DNA of 61,894 nucleotides from Bryobacterales bacterium (GCA_020847045.1 JADLCT010000005.1:1-61894), one strand, 5' to 3'; shown: positions 35,382 to 45,047, counted from the stretch's first letter. Program-made: numbers and translations. The notes: generated from the letters alone by a model not told the origin.

Positions 35382-36149
35382 ATGATTGACGTCCACTCGC
35401 ATATTCTGCATGGGTTGGACGACGGCGCCGCCAGCTTCGAAGTAAGTCTGGCGATGGTGGAGCTTGCCGCCGGGTGGGGCACCACGGACATCGTCGCCAC
35501 TCCGCATTCCAATCTCGAATACAGCTTCGATCCCGATGTGGTCGAGGAGCGTATCCAGCAACTGCGCGAGGCCGCCGGCGACAGGGCTCCGCGGCTGCAC
35601 TACGGCTGCGATTTTCACCTGTCCTTTGACAATATCCGGGACGCGATCGAGCATCCCCGGCGGTACACGATCAACCATGGACGCTACCTGCTGGTGGAGT
35701 TCAGCGACATGGTGATCTTCCCCAACACAACGGAGATTCTTGGACGGCTGATCGAGGCGGGCATGGTTCCCGTGATCACGCATCCGGAGCGCAATCCCCT
35801 GCTGCAACTGCGTCTGGACAGTCTAAAGGAATGGGCGGCGATGGGCTGCCTGATGCAGGTGACGGCGCAATCGTTCACAGGACGGTTCGGACGGCGTGCG
35901 GAGCGGTTCAGCCGCGTGCTGCTGGATGAGTCGATGGTCCATGTGGTGGCCAGCGACGCGCACGACACCCGGCACCGCCCGCCGAACATGAAAGAGGCTC
36001 ATGCCTGGTTGTCACGCAAGATGTCGAAGGCCTTTGCCGGGTGGGTGTGCGAGGCCAACCCCGGAGCGATCATCCGGGACGAGCCGTTGCCGCCGCTGGC
36101 GGCCGGAGACGGCGAGGGGGAACGGAAGTGGTATCGCTTCTGGACGTAG
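35382..36149 (+). CDS. PHP-domain phosphatase-like protein, CpsB/CapC type
   Basis: 255 residues. The PHP metal motifs are intact: MIDVHSHILHGLDDGA (HxH and the GLDDG typical of CpsB/CapC), ATPHSN, YGCDFH, VITHPERN, and SDAHDTRHRPP. CpsB-type enzymes are Mn-dependent tyrosine phosphatases that regulate polysaccharide co-polymerases. No tyrosine kinase or polysaccharide cluster is in the window, so the substrate is open. It lies 18 bases after the DUF948-like gene. Confidence 0.87.
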   Translation: MIDVHSHILHGLDDGAASFEVSLAMVELAAGWGTTDIVATPHSNLEYSFDPDVVEERIQQLREAAGDRAPRLHYGCDFHLSFDNIRDAIEHPRRYTINHGRYLLVEFSDMVIFPNTTEILGRLIEAGMVPVITHPERNPLLQLRLDSLKEWAAMGCLMQVTAQSFTGRFGRRAERFSRVLLDESMVHVVASDAHDTRHRPPNMKEAHAWLSRKMSKAFAGWVCEANPGAIIRDEPLPPLAAGDGEGERKWYRFWT

Positions 36150-36227
36150 GCGCGGCACGTGGCTTCCGGTTTGGCCTTTACTCCCCGGTGGCGGGTGTTC
36201 GTGGGACCGCCGCATTAGACTGAGAGT

Positions 36228-38624
36228 GTGAAGTGGCTTCTGATTCTGGCGGCGGCGTGGCCGTTGTGCGTGGCGCAGACCGCGCACGAGCTGGCCGAGG
36301 AGTTGCGGAAACCAGAGTTGGACGCCGCGGCCTGCTATCGCGTGCGCGATCTGGCCTTCTCGCGTGAGGACATCCGGTTCTATTTCACCGACGGATGGCT
36401 GATCTTCGGCAAGCCTGTGGGTAGCCAGATCCATACGGCTGTGTTCGAGCGGGAGGGCGAGGGGGGCGACGCCGAGGTGCTGTTGCTGCCCCCGTCCAAG
36501 GGCGAGCGGCTCTCACTGGCGAAGTTCACCGGCTCGCCGAACCTGAACGAGCATTTCCGCCACGCCGTGATGATCTTCTCAGACGGCTCGGGCGAGCGCC
36601 TGCTGCGGCTGCTGCGCGAGCGTGGAGAACCGGAGGCGAGCGCCGAAATGGGCCACCTGATGGCGCGGAAGTGGCAGGAGCCGGTGACCAACCTGAACAC
36701 AAGTTTCCTGACGAAACTGGTGGACGACGTCTACGGCGGCCAGCCGCAGGAGCGCGGCTTCTTTTATGCCGGCGTGGCCGGGCGCACCCTGGGGAACTTC
36801 GATCTGTTGCATGACCCCGGCGCGACGGAACAGATCTACGCCGGACGGTTGGCCTACCGCGGCGACGTGCCCTATTACGACATCTGGACGACCTTTCCTT
36901 CGCGGGCCAGCCGCTCCGGCCAGGCCAAGGCGCAGACGCCCGCGTTCCGCATGGACAATATCCGCATCGAAGCGGTGCTCGACGCGAATCTTCATCTGCG
37001 CGCCGTGACCCGTGCGGCCATCGCGCCGGAGCGGCAGTTGAAGATGCTGGCGTTTGAGATCTCATCGCGGATGAAGGTTGGCGCGGTTCGTGTGAACGGC
37101 GATCAGTCCGAGGTGCTGGAACGGGAGTCGCTGCGCGCGAACCTGCTGCGCGGAGGCGGGTCCTCCGTATTTCTCATCTCGCCCCCCTGGCCGTTGGAGC
37201 CGGGCCGTGTCTACGAGGTGGAGTTCGAACACGAAGGCGACGTGATTCAAAAGGCTGGCGATGATGTGTACTATGTGGGTGCCCGGGCGAACTGGTATCC
37301 GCGAGCGGGTTTCGTATTCGCGCGGCACGACGTGACGTTCACCTATCCGGCGGAGTTGCAACTGTTGTTTCCGGGCGCCGTAAAGGAGGACAGGACCGAA
37401 GCGGGGCTGCGCACGACGCGGCGCGTGCCCTCTGATCCCATCCGCCTGGCGGGCTTCAATCTGGGCCGGTATGAGTCCGAGCGCGTGGTGAAAGGGCCGC
37501 TGACCGTCGAGGTGTTCGCCAATCAGAAGGCCGAGCAGGCGCTGCAGCGGCCGCCCGAGGTGATTCTCACGCTGCCCGTATCTCCGTTCCCGCGCCCACG
37601 CGGGCCGCGGACGCAGGAGATCGTCACTGTGCCCGTGATGCCGCCGGACCCCGCCGCCCGGTTGCGGACGCTGGCCGTGGGAATCGCGGACACCTTCGAG
37701 GAGCTCTCGCGCCACTTCGGTCCCCCGGCGTTGCCGCAGTTGCTGGTGTCGCCCATTCCGGGCCGCTTCGGACAGGGCTTCCCGGGGTTGCTCTATCTCT
37801 CCACGCTGAGCTATCTCGATGTGCGCGACCGTCCGGCGGCCGGCAACTCATCGAACAACCTGTTCTTCAGCGAACTGCTTCACACGCATGAGACGGCGCA
37901 CCAGTGGTGGGGCAACGTGGTGACCAGCACGGCGCAACAGGACGACTGGCTGATGGAGGCGCTGGCGAACTATTCGGCTCTGATGATGCTGGAGCAGAAG
38001 AAGGGCTCCAAGGAAATGCAGCGCGTGCTGGCGCAGTATCGCGAGATGCTGCTGGCCAAGGACGCCGATGGGGCGACGGTGGAATCCACGGGTCCCATCC
38101 GCCTGGGTTTGCGGCTGCAGAGCTCGCAGAATCCGGCGGCGTGGCGGAACATCGTTTACGACAAGGGATCCTGGATTCTGCACATGCTGCGCGCGCGCAT
38201 GGGAGACGCGAATTTTCGCGCCATGCTGGGCGAGTTTGCCCGCCAGCACCGGTTTCAGTCCGTGACGGCCGGGCAGTTTCGCGAAACAGCCGCCGCGCAT
38301 ATGCCGAGGGGCGCGCCGGATGCCTCGTTGGAATCGTTTTTTGAAAGCTGGGTGGAGAGCACCGGCATTCCCACGCTGTTGCTTTCGCATAAGCTGACGG
38401 GCAAGGCCCCGGCGCTCAGCCTCCAGTTGACGCTGCGCCAGTCCGGCGTCGAGGAGCACTTCAGCACGGTGGCGCCGGTGGTGATTGAAACCCCGCGCCA
38501 GAAGCCCCGCGTGATTTGGATGCAAACCGGACCGGAGCCGGCGGCCATGACGGTTCCGCTGCGCGCGGCGCCGTCGAAGGTGAGTCTCGATCCGGAGAAC
38601 GCCGTGCTGGCCGTGAAGCAGTAA
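36228..38624 (+). CDS. Exported M1-type (gluzincin) metallopeptidase
   Basis: 798 residues from a GTG, with a signal peptide (MKWLLILAAAWPLCVAQ). Zinc motif HETAH followed 18 residues later by the third ligand Glu (WLMEALANY) is the M1 gluzincin spacing, near residue 560. The GAMEN-type substrate loop is not obvious in the same form. A long N-terminal region (~280 residues) of unknown fold precedes the M1-like beta domain. Likely a periplasmic or secreted peptidase; aminopeptidase specificity is not certain. Confidence 0.8.
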   Translation: MKWLLILAAAWPLCVAQTAHELAEELRKPELDAAACYRVRDLAFSREDIRFYFTDGWLIFGKPVGSQIHTAVFEREGEGGDAEVLLLPPSKGERLSLAKFTGSPNLNEHFRHAVMIFSDGSGERLLRLLRERGEPEASAEMGHLMARKWQEPVTNLNTSFLTKLVDDVYGGQPQERGFFYAGVAGRTLGNFDLLHDPGATEQIYAGRLAYRGDVPYYDIWTTFPSRASRSGQAKAQTPAFRMDNIRIEAVLDANLHLRAVTRAAIAPERQLKMLAFEISSRMKVGAVRVNGDQSEVLERESLRANLLRGGGSSVFLISPPWPLEPGRVYEVEFEHEGDVIQKAGDDVYYVGARANWYPRAGFVFARHDVTFTYPAELQLLFPGAVKEDRTEAGLRTTRRVPSDPIRLAGFNLGRYESERVVKGPLTVEVFANQKAEQALQRPPEVILTLPVSPFPRPRGPRTQEIVTVPVMPPDPAARLRTLAVGIADTFEELSRHFGPPALPQLLVSPIPGRFGQGFPGLLYLSTLSYLDVRDRPAAGNSSNNLFFSELLHTHETAHQWWGNVVTSTAQQDDWLMEALANYSALMMLEQKKGSKEMQRVLAQYREMLLAKDADGATVESTGPIRLGLRLQSSQNPAAWRNIVYDKGSWILHMLRARMGDANFRAMLGEFARQHRFQSVTAGQFRETAAAHMPRGAPDASLESFFESWVESTGIPTLLLSHKLTGKAPALSLQLTLRQSGVEEHFSTVAPVVIETPRQKPRVIWMQTGPEPAAMTVPLRAAPSKVSLDPENAVLAVKQ

Positions 38625-38646
38625 CCGCGCGGGGAAAGCGCCGCGG

Positions 38647-39282
38647 CTACTTGCCGGACTTCACCTTGCGCAGTTGCGAAACCAGCCGGCTGGCCGATTT
38701 CTGCAGTGACTCCGCGCGCGTGTTCTTGGCAATGTCGAAGCCGGTCCACAGGACACGGCGGCTCTTGGCGTCCACCAGAAAGACGTTGCCCTTGCCGCGG
38801 CCGAAACTCTGAATGCGCGTGACGGCGCCGGCGGTTTGGAAGCCGCCGGGCGCTTCGGTGTCCTCGGTGTCCTTGTCCTTGGCGTCCTTGCTCTTCTCGT
38901 TGTCCTTGCCCTTCGCGTCCGTCTTCTTGCTCGTCTCCTGTTCCTTCCGGGCTTGTTCCTTTTTCGCTTCTTCCTGTGCGGCCAGTTCGGCCTTTTCGCG
39001 AGCGGTCTTCAACAGGTCGTCCACCCGCATCTCAAACGATGCCCCGACGAAATCACTGAGGAAGGCGTCGGCCTGCAGCGGGTCGGTGGTCACCTGGTAG
39101 ACGTGATGGCGCGCCACCTGGTGGGCGATGAACTGGTCGATGCCGCTGCTCATGGGCAGCACATAGATGGTTTGCACCGTGGCGAGGCTCGCATCTTCGG
39201 CCCGCGCGGAGGGTGGCAAAGCCGTCAGGAGAAGCCCCAGGCAAAGGGCGGGGACAAGGGTGCGCGCCATGCTCATGATCAT
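38647..39282 (-). CDS. Exported protein with a lysine/glutamate-rich linker
   Basis: 211 residues. Signal peptide (MARTLVPALCLGLLLTALP, cleavage near ARA). The mature protein has a small N-terminal domain (YVLPMSSGIDQFIAHQVA, about 38-85), a strongly charged low-complexity segment of about 55 residues dominated by Lys, Glu, Asp and Ala, and a C-terminal domain (GNVFLVDAKSRRVLWTGFD). The flanks resemble DUF4136-like or CsgG-like envelope domains only loosely. The start could be any of three closely spaced ATGs (39282, 39276, 39270). Confidence 0.72.
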   Translation of the reverse strand: MIMSMARTLVPALCLGLLLTALPPSARAEDASLATVQTIYVLPMSSGIDQFIAHQVARHHVYQVTTDPLQADAFLSDFVGASFEMRVDDLLKTAREKAELAAQEEAKKEQARKEQETSKKTDAKGKDNEKSKDAKDKDTEDTEAPGGFQTAGAVTRIQSFGRGKGNVFLVDAKSRRVLWTGFDIAKNTRAESLQKSASRLVSQLRKVKSGK

Positions 39283-39336
39283 ATCCGTTGCAGGATCAGA
39301 CGCGCGCCGGAGCGAAAAAGACGGTTGGCCGGCGAA

Positions 39337-40950
39337 CTATTGTGACTGCTCGGCCAGACGCCGGGCGCGTTCCCAGGCCAGACGGCTCCTGAATTCATTG
39401 TGCAGCTTGGCAAAGGCGGACCAGTAGTAGCCCACGACGAACATGCTGAGCAGCGGCGCGGCGATGAAGTTGTAGGTGTCGATCGCGTACACGATCATCA
39501 CCAGGAAATAGGTGCCGAAGCAGAGTTCGATCCAGGGCAGCAAGCCGGCCTTGGAACGGTACTTGGCCGGCATGGCCGCCTTCTTGCCATCGCCGGTGAT
39601 GGCGTATTTGGGCGTGCGGACAAAGGCCGTCTGGTGGCCGAGAAGGGCCTCAGCCACGGCGCGCGTGTTGGAAAGCGTCAGGGCGACGCCGGCCGAAAGC
39701 AGCGCCGGCATGTACTTGATGGCCTTCCACACGCTGCCTTCCGGCCGCGCGTACTGGGCGTAGATGTAGAAGACGAACACGCTGAAGAAGTTGGTCAGCA
39801 TGAAGGGCAGGTCGATGAGAGCCAACTGCTGCCAGCCCGTGTAGAAGCGCACGATCATCACCGGCAGCATCAGCGCGGTGACGGCGATCATCATCGGGTA
39901 GGCAATGTTCGGCGACATGTGGCAGAAGGCTTCCAACTTCACGCGCCATGGCACGGGCGAGCGCAGTACGCCGCGCAACAGTTTCACGCCTACCTGCGTG
40001 AGCCCCTTGGCCCAGCGGAACTGCTGCACCTGAAAACCGTGCAGATCCACGGGCAATTCGCTGGGGCACTCCACATCGGGGACGTAGACGAAGCGCCAGC
40101 CCTTGAGCTGAGCACGGTAGCTGAGGTCGGAGTCCTCCGTGAGGGTGTCGTGCTGCCAGCCGCCGGCGTCACGAATCATGGCCACGCGCAGCAAGCCCGC
40201 CGTACCGTTGAAATTGAAAAAGAGCCCATGGCCGGCGCGGGCGACATGCTCCAGAACGAAGTGGCCGTCCAACAACATGGCCTGCACTTCGGTGAGCGTG
40301 TTGTAGTCGCGGTTCAGGTAGCTCCAACGCGTTTGTACGACGCCCACCTTGGGGTCGGCGAAGTAGTGGATCGTGCGTTGCAGGAAGTCCTTGGGTGGAA
40401 CAAAGTCGGCGTCGAACACGGCCACCACCTCGCCGGTGGCGGTCTTGAGCCCCTCTTCGAGAGCGCCCGCCTTGAAGCCGTGGCGGTTGGTGCGGTGGTG
40501 ATATTCGATGGGGTGTCCGGCGGCGCGGTATTCGTTGACGAGCCGTTCGGTGAAGGGGTGTGTCTCGTCGGTGGAGTCGTCGAGCACCTGAATCTGCAAC
40601 AGTTCCCTCGGATAGTCCATCTGCGTGATCGTGTCGAGCAGACGCTCCACAACGAAGCGCTCATTGAACAGCGGGAGCTGGATGGTGACGCGAGGCAGTT
40701 CGGCGTAGCGCTGAGGGGGCGCGGCCGGAATGTTCTTCCGTCCGCGCAGATATCCGCGGATGGTCTCGTAACGGTGCAAACCGTAGAACGAGAGAATCGT
40801 CAGTAAAAGAAAGTAAGGCGCCAACAGAGCATAGTCGAACCATGCGAGTTGGTGGATACCGGCGAACGTGTCGTCAAAGAGCGAACGCGAAATCTGATCG
40901 CTCAGCGAACCTGCAAGATAGAACGCAAACGGAAGCGGCGCGCTGGTCAT
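39337..40950 (-). CDS. Membrane glycosyltransferase family 2, cellulose-synthase-like
   Basis: 537 residues. An N-terminal membrane segment (about 40-62) precedes a GT2 domain with the processive D,D,D,QxxRW motifs: VLDDSTDET, VFDADFVPP, LTEDSDLS, QQFRWAKG. Four or five further membrane segments follow. The order resembles cellulose synthase/CslA-type and related beta-glycan synthases. No BcsB, PilZ or cellulase genes adjoin it, so the polymer (glucan, mannan or other) cannot be named. A TATAAT promoter lies 38 bases upstream. No Shine-Dalgarno is obvious. Confidence 0.9.
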   Translation of the reverse strand: MTSAPLPFAFYLAGSLSDQISRSLFDDTFAGIHQLAWFDYALLAPYFLLLTILSFYGLHRYETIRGYLRGRKNIPAAPPQRYAELPRVTIQLPLFNERFVVERLLDTITQMDYPRELLQIQVLDDSTDETHPFTERLVNEYRAAGHPIEYHHRTNRHGFKAGALEEGLKTATGEVVAVFDADFVPPKDFLQRTIHYFADPKVGVVQTRWSYLNRDYNTLTEVQAMLLDGHFVLEHVARAGHGLFFNFNGTAGLLRVAMIRDAGGWQHDTLTEDSDLSYRAQLKGWRFVYVPDVECPSELPVDLHGFQVQQFRWAKGLTQVGVKLLRGVLRSPVPWRVKLEAFCHMSPNIAYPMMIAVTALMLPVMIVRFYTGWQQLALIDLPFMLTNFFSVFVFYIYAQYARPEGSVWKAIKYMPALLSAGVALTLSNTRAVAEALLGHQTAFVRTPKYAITGDGKKAAMPAKYRSKAGLLPWIELCFGTYFLVMIVYAIDTYNFIAAPLLSMFVVGYYWSAFAKLHNEFRSRLAWERARRLAEQSQ

Positions 40951-40988
40951 GTGGATGGCAGACAGTAGATAAAAATGAGCCTCCGTCT

Positions 40989-41018
40989 ATTATACGGCGT
41001 TGGGGAAGGAGAGGTCAT
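40989..41018 (-). promoter_or_regulatory. Candidate promoter for the glycosyltransferase gene
   Basis: On the minus strand ATGACC (4 of 6 to TTGACA) is followed after 18 bases by a perfect TATAAT (40994-40989). It is placed about 38 bases before the start codon, in the divergent gap to the PSD1 gene. Confidence 0.5.
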
Positions 41019-41085
41019 GGGGTGAACCCCCGTATGATTCGCCGTTTGTTCTCCGGGCGAGGACGCTTGCGGTGGAATGTATAAA

Positions 41086-43635
41086 ATGGACCGCATGCGT
41101 TGGGCCGCATTCTTACTTCTTGGCAGTGCGTTGTACGCGCAAACGGCTCAGGAGTTGGAATTTTTTGAGAAGCGGATCCGGCCGGTATTCGCGGCGAAGT
41201 GCATGGGGTGCCATGGTCCGCAGGCGAGTCCGGTGCGGGCGCATCTTCGTCTGGATTCGCGCGAGGGAATGCGCAAGGGTGGCGATTCGGGGCCTGCGAT
41301 TGTTCCGGGCGACGCGGCAAAGAGTCTGCTGATGAAGGCCGTCTCCTACACCGACCTGGATTTGCGCATGCCGCCAACGGGCAAGCTGAGCGACGCCGAG
41401 ATTGCCGATCTGCGGCGGTGGATCGATATGGGCGCGCCCGACCCGCGGACGGCTGCCGGCGGGCTGGCCGGTTCACGGCAGTTGGACGTGGAGCGTGGCA
41501 AGCGGCACTGGGCTTTCCGGCCCGTGGCCAAGCCGGCGGCGAAGCCCGAGATGGCGGCGGGAGAACCCGCGTCCAAGCGCGTGTGGCTGCGGCGTGTGAC
41601 GTACGATCTCACCGGCCTGCCGCCTTCGCGCGAGGAGATGGCGTCGTATCTGGCCGACTCCTCCACAGAGTCTGACGGCCGTGTGGTGGAGCGGCTGCTG
41701 GCTTCGCCGCACTATGGCGAGCGGTGGGCGCGGCACTGGCTCGACCTGGTCCGGTTCGCCGAAACGAACGGACACGAGTTCGACAACGACAAGCTGGATG
41801 CCTGGCGCTACCGCGACTATGTGATTCGCGCGTTCAATCAGGACGTGCCGTACAACCAGTTCGTGCGGGAACATATCGCGGGCGATCTGATGCCGGTGAA
41901 GCGCCTGTCGCGGGACGGGTCGTTTTATGAGTCGCCCATCGGCACGGGCTTCTACTGGTTCGGCGAGGTGCTGAACAGCGCAGTGGATTCGGTGAAGTCG
42001 AGAAGCGACCAGGTGGACAACCAGATCGACGTGATGGGGAAAACATTTCTCGGGCTCACCGTGGCGTGCGCGCGTTGTCACGATCACAAGTTCGATCCGG
42101 TTCCCACGCTGGACTACTACTCGCTGGCTGGCTATCTGCATAGCACGGCGATGCAGGAGGCCGTGATCGATTCGCCGGGACGCGGGAGAGCGATTGGCGA
42201 GGCGGCGGCCAAAGTTCCTCACAGGCAGGAGCGGCGTCCGGAGACGAGTCTGCGGGAGAACGATGTGCTGTTCGCCAGCTTTCGCGGTGGCACGCCGGAC
42301 GGCTGGACGGCGCAGGGCGTGCCGGATGCGCACGGCGCGAAGGAGTTCGTGGGTTCGTACACGTCGCGCAAGTTCGCGCTGAAGCAGCTTTGGGTGCATG
42401 TGCTGTTGCGGGGCACGAAGACGGACAAGGCTCTGCGCGAGCGCGCTCCGCTGCGCGTGACGGTGGTGGCCGACGATCACAAGAGCGAGCACTTTTTTCC
42501 CGGCGGCAAGGGGTGGGAATGGGTGACGGTGCGGATGACGAAGGAGATCGGGCGCATCTGTTACTTCGAGATTGTGGACCGCGCGCGCGACGGTTATCTT
42601 CAGGTGGACCGCATTGTGCTGTCCGGCGACGAGAAGGCGCCGCCGTTAGGGGCCACGGCGGAGGGCGCTCCTGAGGCGCCTGTGCCCGCCCAGCCATCCT
42701 TGCCGCCCTCCACCTTCGCCATGATCGCCATGGACGAGGACCCGGGTGACACGAGGGTGCACATTCGCGGGTCGCACAAGAACCTGGGCGAGATTGCGCC
42801 GCGCCGCTTTCTGCGCGTAATTGCAGGTGAGGATCAGACGCCTGTCGAGCCGGGGCGGAGCGGGCGGTTGGCGCTGGCCGAATGGATGGCGAGCGAACGG
42901 AATCCGCTGACGGCGCGCGTGATGGTGAACCGCATCTGGGCGCATCATTTCGGCAAGGGTCTTGTCCCGACGCCGGACAACTTTGGCATGACGGGCGAGC
43001 GGCCTTCGAATCCCGCGATGCTGGACTGGCTGGCGGCGCGGTTCGTGGAAAGCGGCTGGAGCGTGAAGGCGGTGCACCGCGAAATTGTGCTGAGCCCGCA
43101 GTACCGCGCGGCGAATCTGCCGGTGCGGCGTCTCGAGGCCGAGGCGATTCGCGATGCGTTGCTGGCCGTGTCGGGTTCGCTGGACCCGGCGATGTATGGA
43201 CGCAGCGTGCCGCCCTACATCAGCAAATATCAGGACGGGCGGGGCAAGCCCAAAACGGGTCCGCTCGACGGCGCCAACCGGCGCAGCCTCTACATCGAGG
43301 TGCGGCGCAACTTTCTGACGCCGATGTTTCTGGCGTTCGACTATCCGCTGCCGGTTTCGACCACGGGCGCGCGGGGCGCCTCGACCGTGCCGTCGCAGGC
43401 GCTCATGATGATGAACAACGAATTCGTACTGCTGTGCGCCGGGCGTTGGGCTCAGCGGCTGGAGCGGGAGGAGCCGGACGAGCAGGCCCGCGTGCGGCGC
43501 ATGTTCGAGGAGGCCTTCGCAAGGCCGGCCGAGGATTGGGAGGTGCGTGAGGTGGCCGCATTCGCGCGCGAACGGGGATGGAAGGAAGCGGCGCACACAC
43601 TGTTCAATTCGGCGGAGTTTCTCTATGTCCAGTAG
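41086..43635 (+). CDS. PSCyt1 / DUF1549 / DUF1553 (PSD1) exported protein
   Basis: 849 residues with signal peptide (MRWAAFLLLGSALYAQ). Domain order: N-terminal planctomycete-type cytochrome motif CMGCH (PSCyt1, about 15-130); DUF1549 (RVTYDLTGLPPSREEM, RHWLDLVRFAETNG, CARCHDHKFDPV with a second CxxCH); an inserted beta region (about 390-560); and C-terminal DUF1553 (VMVNRIWAHHFGKGLVPTPDNFG). The start at 41086 has GGTGGA upstream; ATGs at 41077 and 41095 are alternatives. The last 11 bases overlap the following DUF1501 gene. Confidence 0.9.
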   Translation: MDRMRWAAFLLLGSALYAQTAQELEFFEKRIRPVFAAKCMGCHGPQASPVRAHLRLDSREGMRKGGDSGPAIVPGDAAKSLLMKAVSYTDLDLRMPPTGKLSDAEIADLRRWIDMGAPDPRTAAGGLAGSRQLDVERGKRHWAFRPVAKPAAKPEMAAGEPASKRVWLRRVTYDLTGLPPSREEMASYLADSSTESDGRVVERLLASPHYGERWARHWLDLVRFAETNGHEFDNDKLDAWRYRDYVIRAFNQDVPYNQFVREHIAGDLMPVKRLSRDGSFYESPIGTGFYWFGEVLNSAVDSVKSRSDQVDNQIDVMGKTFLGLTVACARCHDHKFDPVPTLDYYSLAGYLHSTAMQEAVIDSPGRGRAIGEAAAKVPHRQERRPETSLRENDVLFASFRGGTPDGWTAQGVPDAHGAKEFVGSYTSRKFALKQLWVHVLLRGTKTDKALRERAPLRVTVVADDHKSEHFFPGGKGWEWVTVRMTKEIGRICYFEIVDRARDGYLQVDRIVLSGDEKAPPLGATAEGAPEAPVPAQPSLPPSTFAMIAMDEDPGDTRVHIRGSHKNLGEIAPRRFLRVIAGEDQTPVEPGRSGRLALAEWMASERNPLTARVMVNRIWAHHFGKGLVPTPDNFGMTGERPSNPAMLDWLAARFVESGWSVKAVHREIVLSPQYRAANLPVRRLEAEAIRDALLAVSGSLDPAMYGRSVPPYISKYQDGRGKPKTGPLDGANRRSLYIEVRRNFLTPMFLAFDYPLPVSTTGARGASTVPSQALMMMNNEFVLLCAGRWAQRLEREEPDEQARVRRMFEEAFARPAEDWEVREVAAFARERGWKEAAHTLFNSAEFLYVQ

Positions 43636-45043
43636 TCATATGCGGTCCGCGATGACGAGGCGCGAGGCGCTGTGCCGGTGCGCGAACGGCTTTGGCGGCA
43701 TGGCGCTGCTGTCGATGCTGGCCCGTGAAACGGCCAGTGGCGCGGTGCGTGCGCCACATTTCCCGGCCAAGGCGAAGAGTGTCATTTTCCTATTCATGGA
43801 CGGCGGCCCTTCGCAGATGGATAGCTTCGATCCGAAGCCGCGTCTGCGCGCCGACCATGGCAAGCCGCTGCCGTTCAAGCCGCCAACCACCGTATTCAAT
43901 ATCAGCGACAAGATTCTCGGTTCGCCCTACGAGTTCAAGAAGCATGGACAAAGCGGCGCCGAGGTGAGCGATCTGTTTCCCCATGTGGCCGGATGTGTGG
44001 ATGATCTGGCCATCATACGGTCCATGGTGGCCGACCATAGCGAGCACACCGCGGCCAACTATTTCATGCACTCCGGCTCCGGATTTCAGGGCCGGCCGAG
44101 CATGGGGTCGTGGGTGAATTACGGCCTTGGCAGCGTAAGCGAGAACCTGCCGGGCTTCATTGTTCTGGAGAGCGGTCTGATTCCGCCGGGCGGACTGGAC
44201 TGCTTCGGCAGCGGCTTTCTGCCGGCCACCTATCAGGGCACGTTGTTTCGCAAGGGTGAGCATCCGATTGCCGATCTGGAACCGGCCGGAGGCGATGCGG
44301 CGGGACAGAGGGCGAAGCTCGATCTGCTGGCGAAACTAAACAAAGGCGTGGTGAAAAGGTTTGGCGAAGTAAGCGAGATGGAGGCCACCATCGCCAACTA
44401 TGAGCTTGCCTACAAGATGCAGAAAGAGGTGCCCGGCCTGCTCGATCTGAGCCAGGAGAGTGAGGCGACGAAGAAGCTGTATGGCATCGGTGGCGAGTGG
44501 ACCGGCGAATTCGGACGCGAGTGCCTGCTTGCCCGGAGGCTGGTGGAGCGGGGCGTGCGGTTCATTGAACTGCTGACGCCGGAGCGGCGCGGTCTGGACC
44601 GGTGGGATCAGCACTCGGGCATCGAGAAAGGGCACCGCATCAACGCGCAGTCCACCGACCAGCCGATTGCGGGACTGTTGAAGGACCTGAAGTCGCGCGG
44701 GCTGCTCGATTCGACCCTGGTGGTGTGGGGCGGCGAGTTTGGCCGCACGCCGTGCGCGCAGTTTTCCGAGAAGGGCGGCGCGAGCGACGTGGGCCGGGAC
44801 CACAACCCGTTCGGGTTCACGATGTGGATGGCGGGCGGCGGCGTAAAGGGCGGACAGGTGGTGGGCGCGACCGATGATTTCGGTTATTTCGCGGTGGAGA
44901 ACAAGATTCACGTGCACGACCTACACGCGACGATGCTGCACCTTTTGGGGCTGGACCATAAGCGGCTGACCTACCGCTGGAGCGGGCGCGACATGCGGCT
45001 CACCGACGTGCACGGCAACGTGGTGAAGGAACTGCTCGCGTAG
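43625..45043 (+). CDS. DUF1501 exported protein (partner of the PSD1 protein)
   Basis: 472 residues from the ATG at 43625 (GGCGGAG 7 bases upstream); ATGs at 43640 and 43652 are alternatives. A Tat-like N-terminus (TRREALCRCANGFGG) indicates export. The alkaline-phosphatase-superfamily fold of DUF1501 (sulfatase-like) is visible: VIFLFMDGGPSQMDSFDPK, then GGEFGRTPCAQ and GRDHNPFGFT near the C-terminus. The start overlaps the PSD1 stop, so the two are coupled; this pair is a fixed unit in Planctomycetes and Acidobacteria. Substrate unknown. Confidence 0.9.
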   Translation: MSSSHMRSAMTRREALCRCANGFGGMALLSMLARETASGAVRAPHFPAKAKSVIFLFMDGGPSQMDSFDPKPRLRADHGKPLPFKPPTTVFNISDKILGSPYEFKKHGQSGAEVSDLFPHVAGCVDDLAIIRSMVADHSEHTAANYFMHSGSGFQGRPSMGSWVNYGLGSVSENLPGFIVLESGLIPPGGLDCFGSGFLPATYQGTLFRKGEHPIADLEPAGGDAAGQRAKLDLLAKLNKGVVKRFGEVSEMEATIANYELAYKMQKEVPGLLDLSQESEATKKLYGIGGEWTGEFGRECLLARRLVERGVRFIELLTPERRGLDRWDQHSGIEKGHRINAQSTDQPIAGLLKDLKSRGLLDSTLVVWGGEFGRTPCAQFSEKGGASDVGRDHNPFGFTMWMAGGGVKGGQVVGATDDFGYFAVENKIHVHDLHATMLHLLGLDHKRLTYRWSGRDMRLTDVHGNVVKELLA

Positions 45044-45047
45044 GCGG

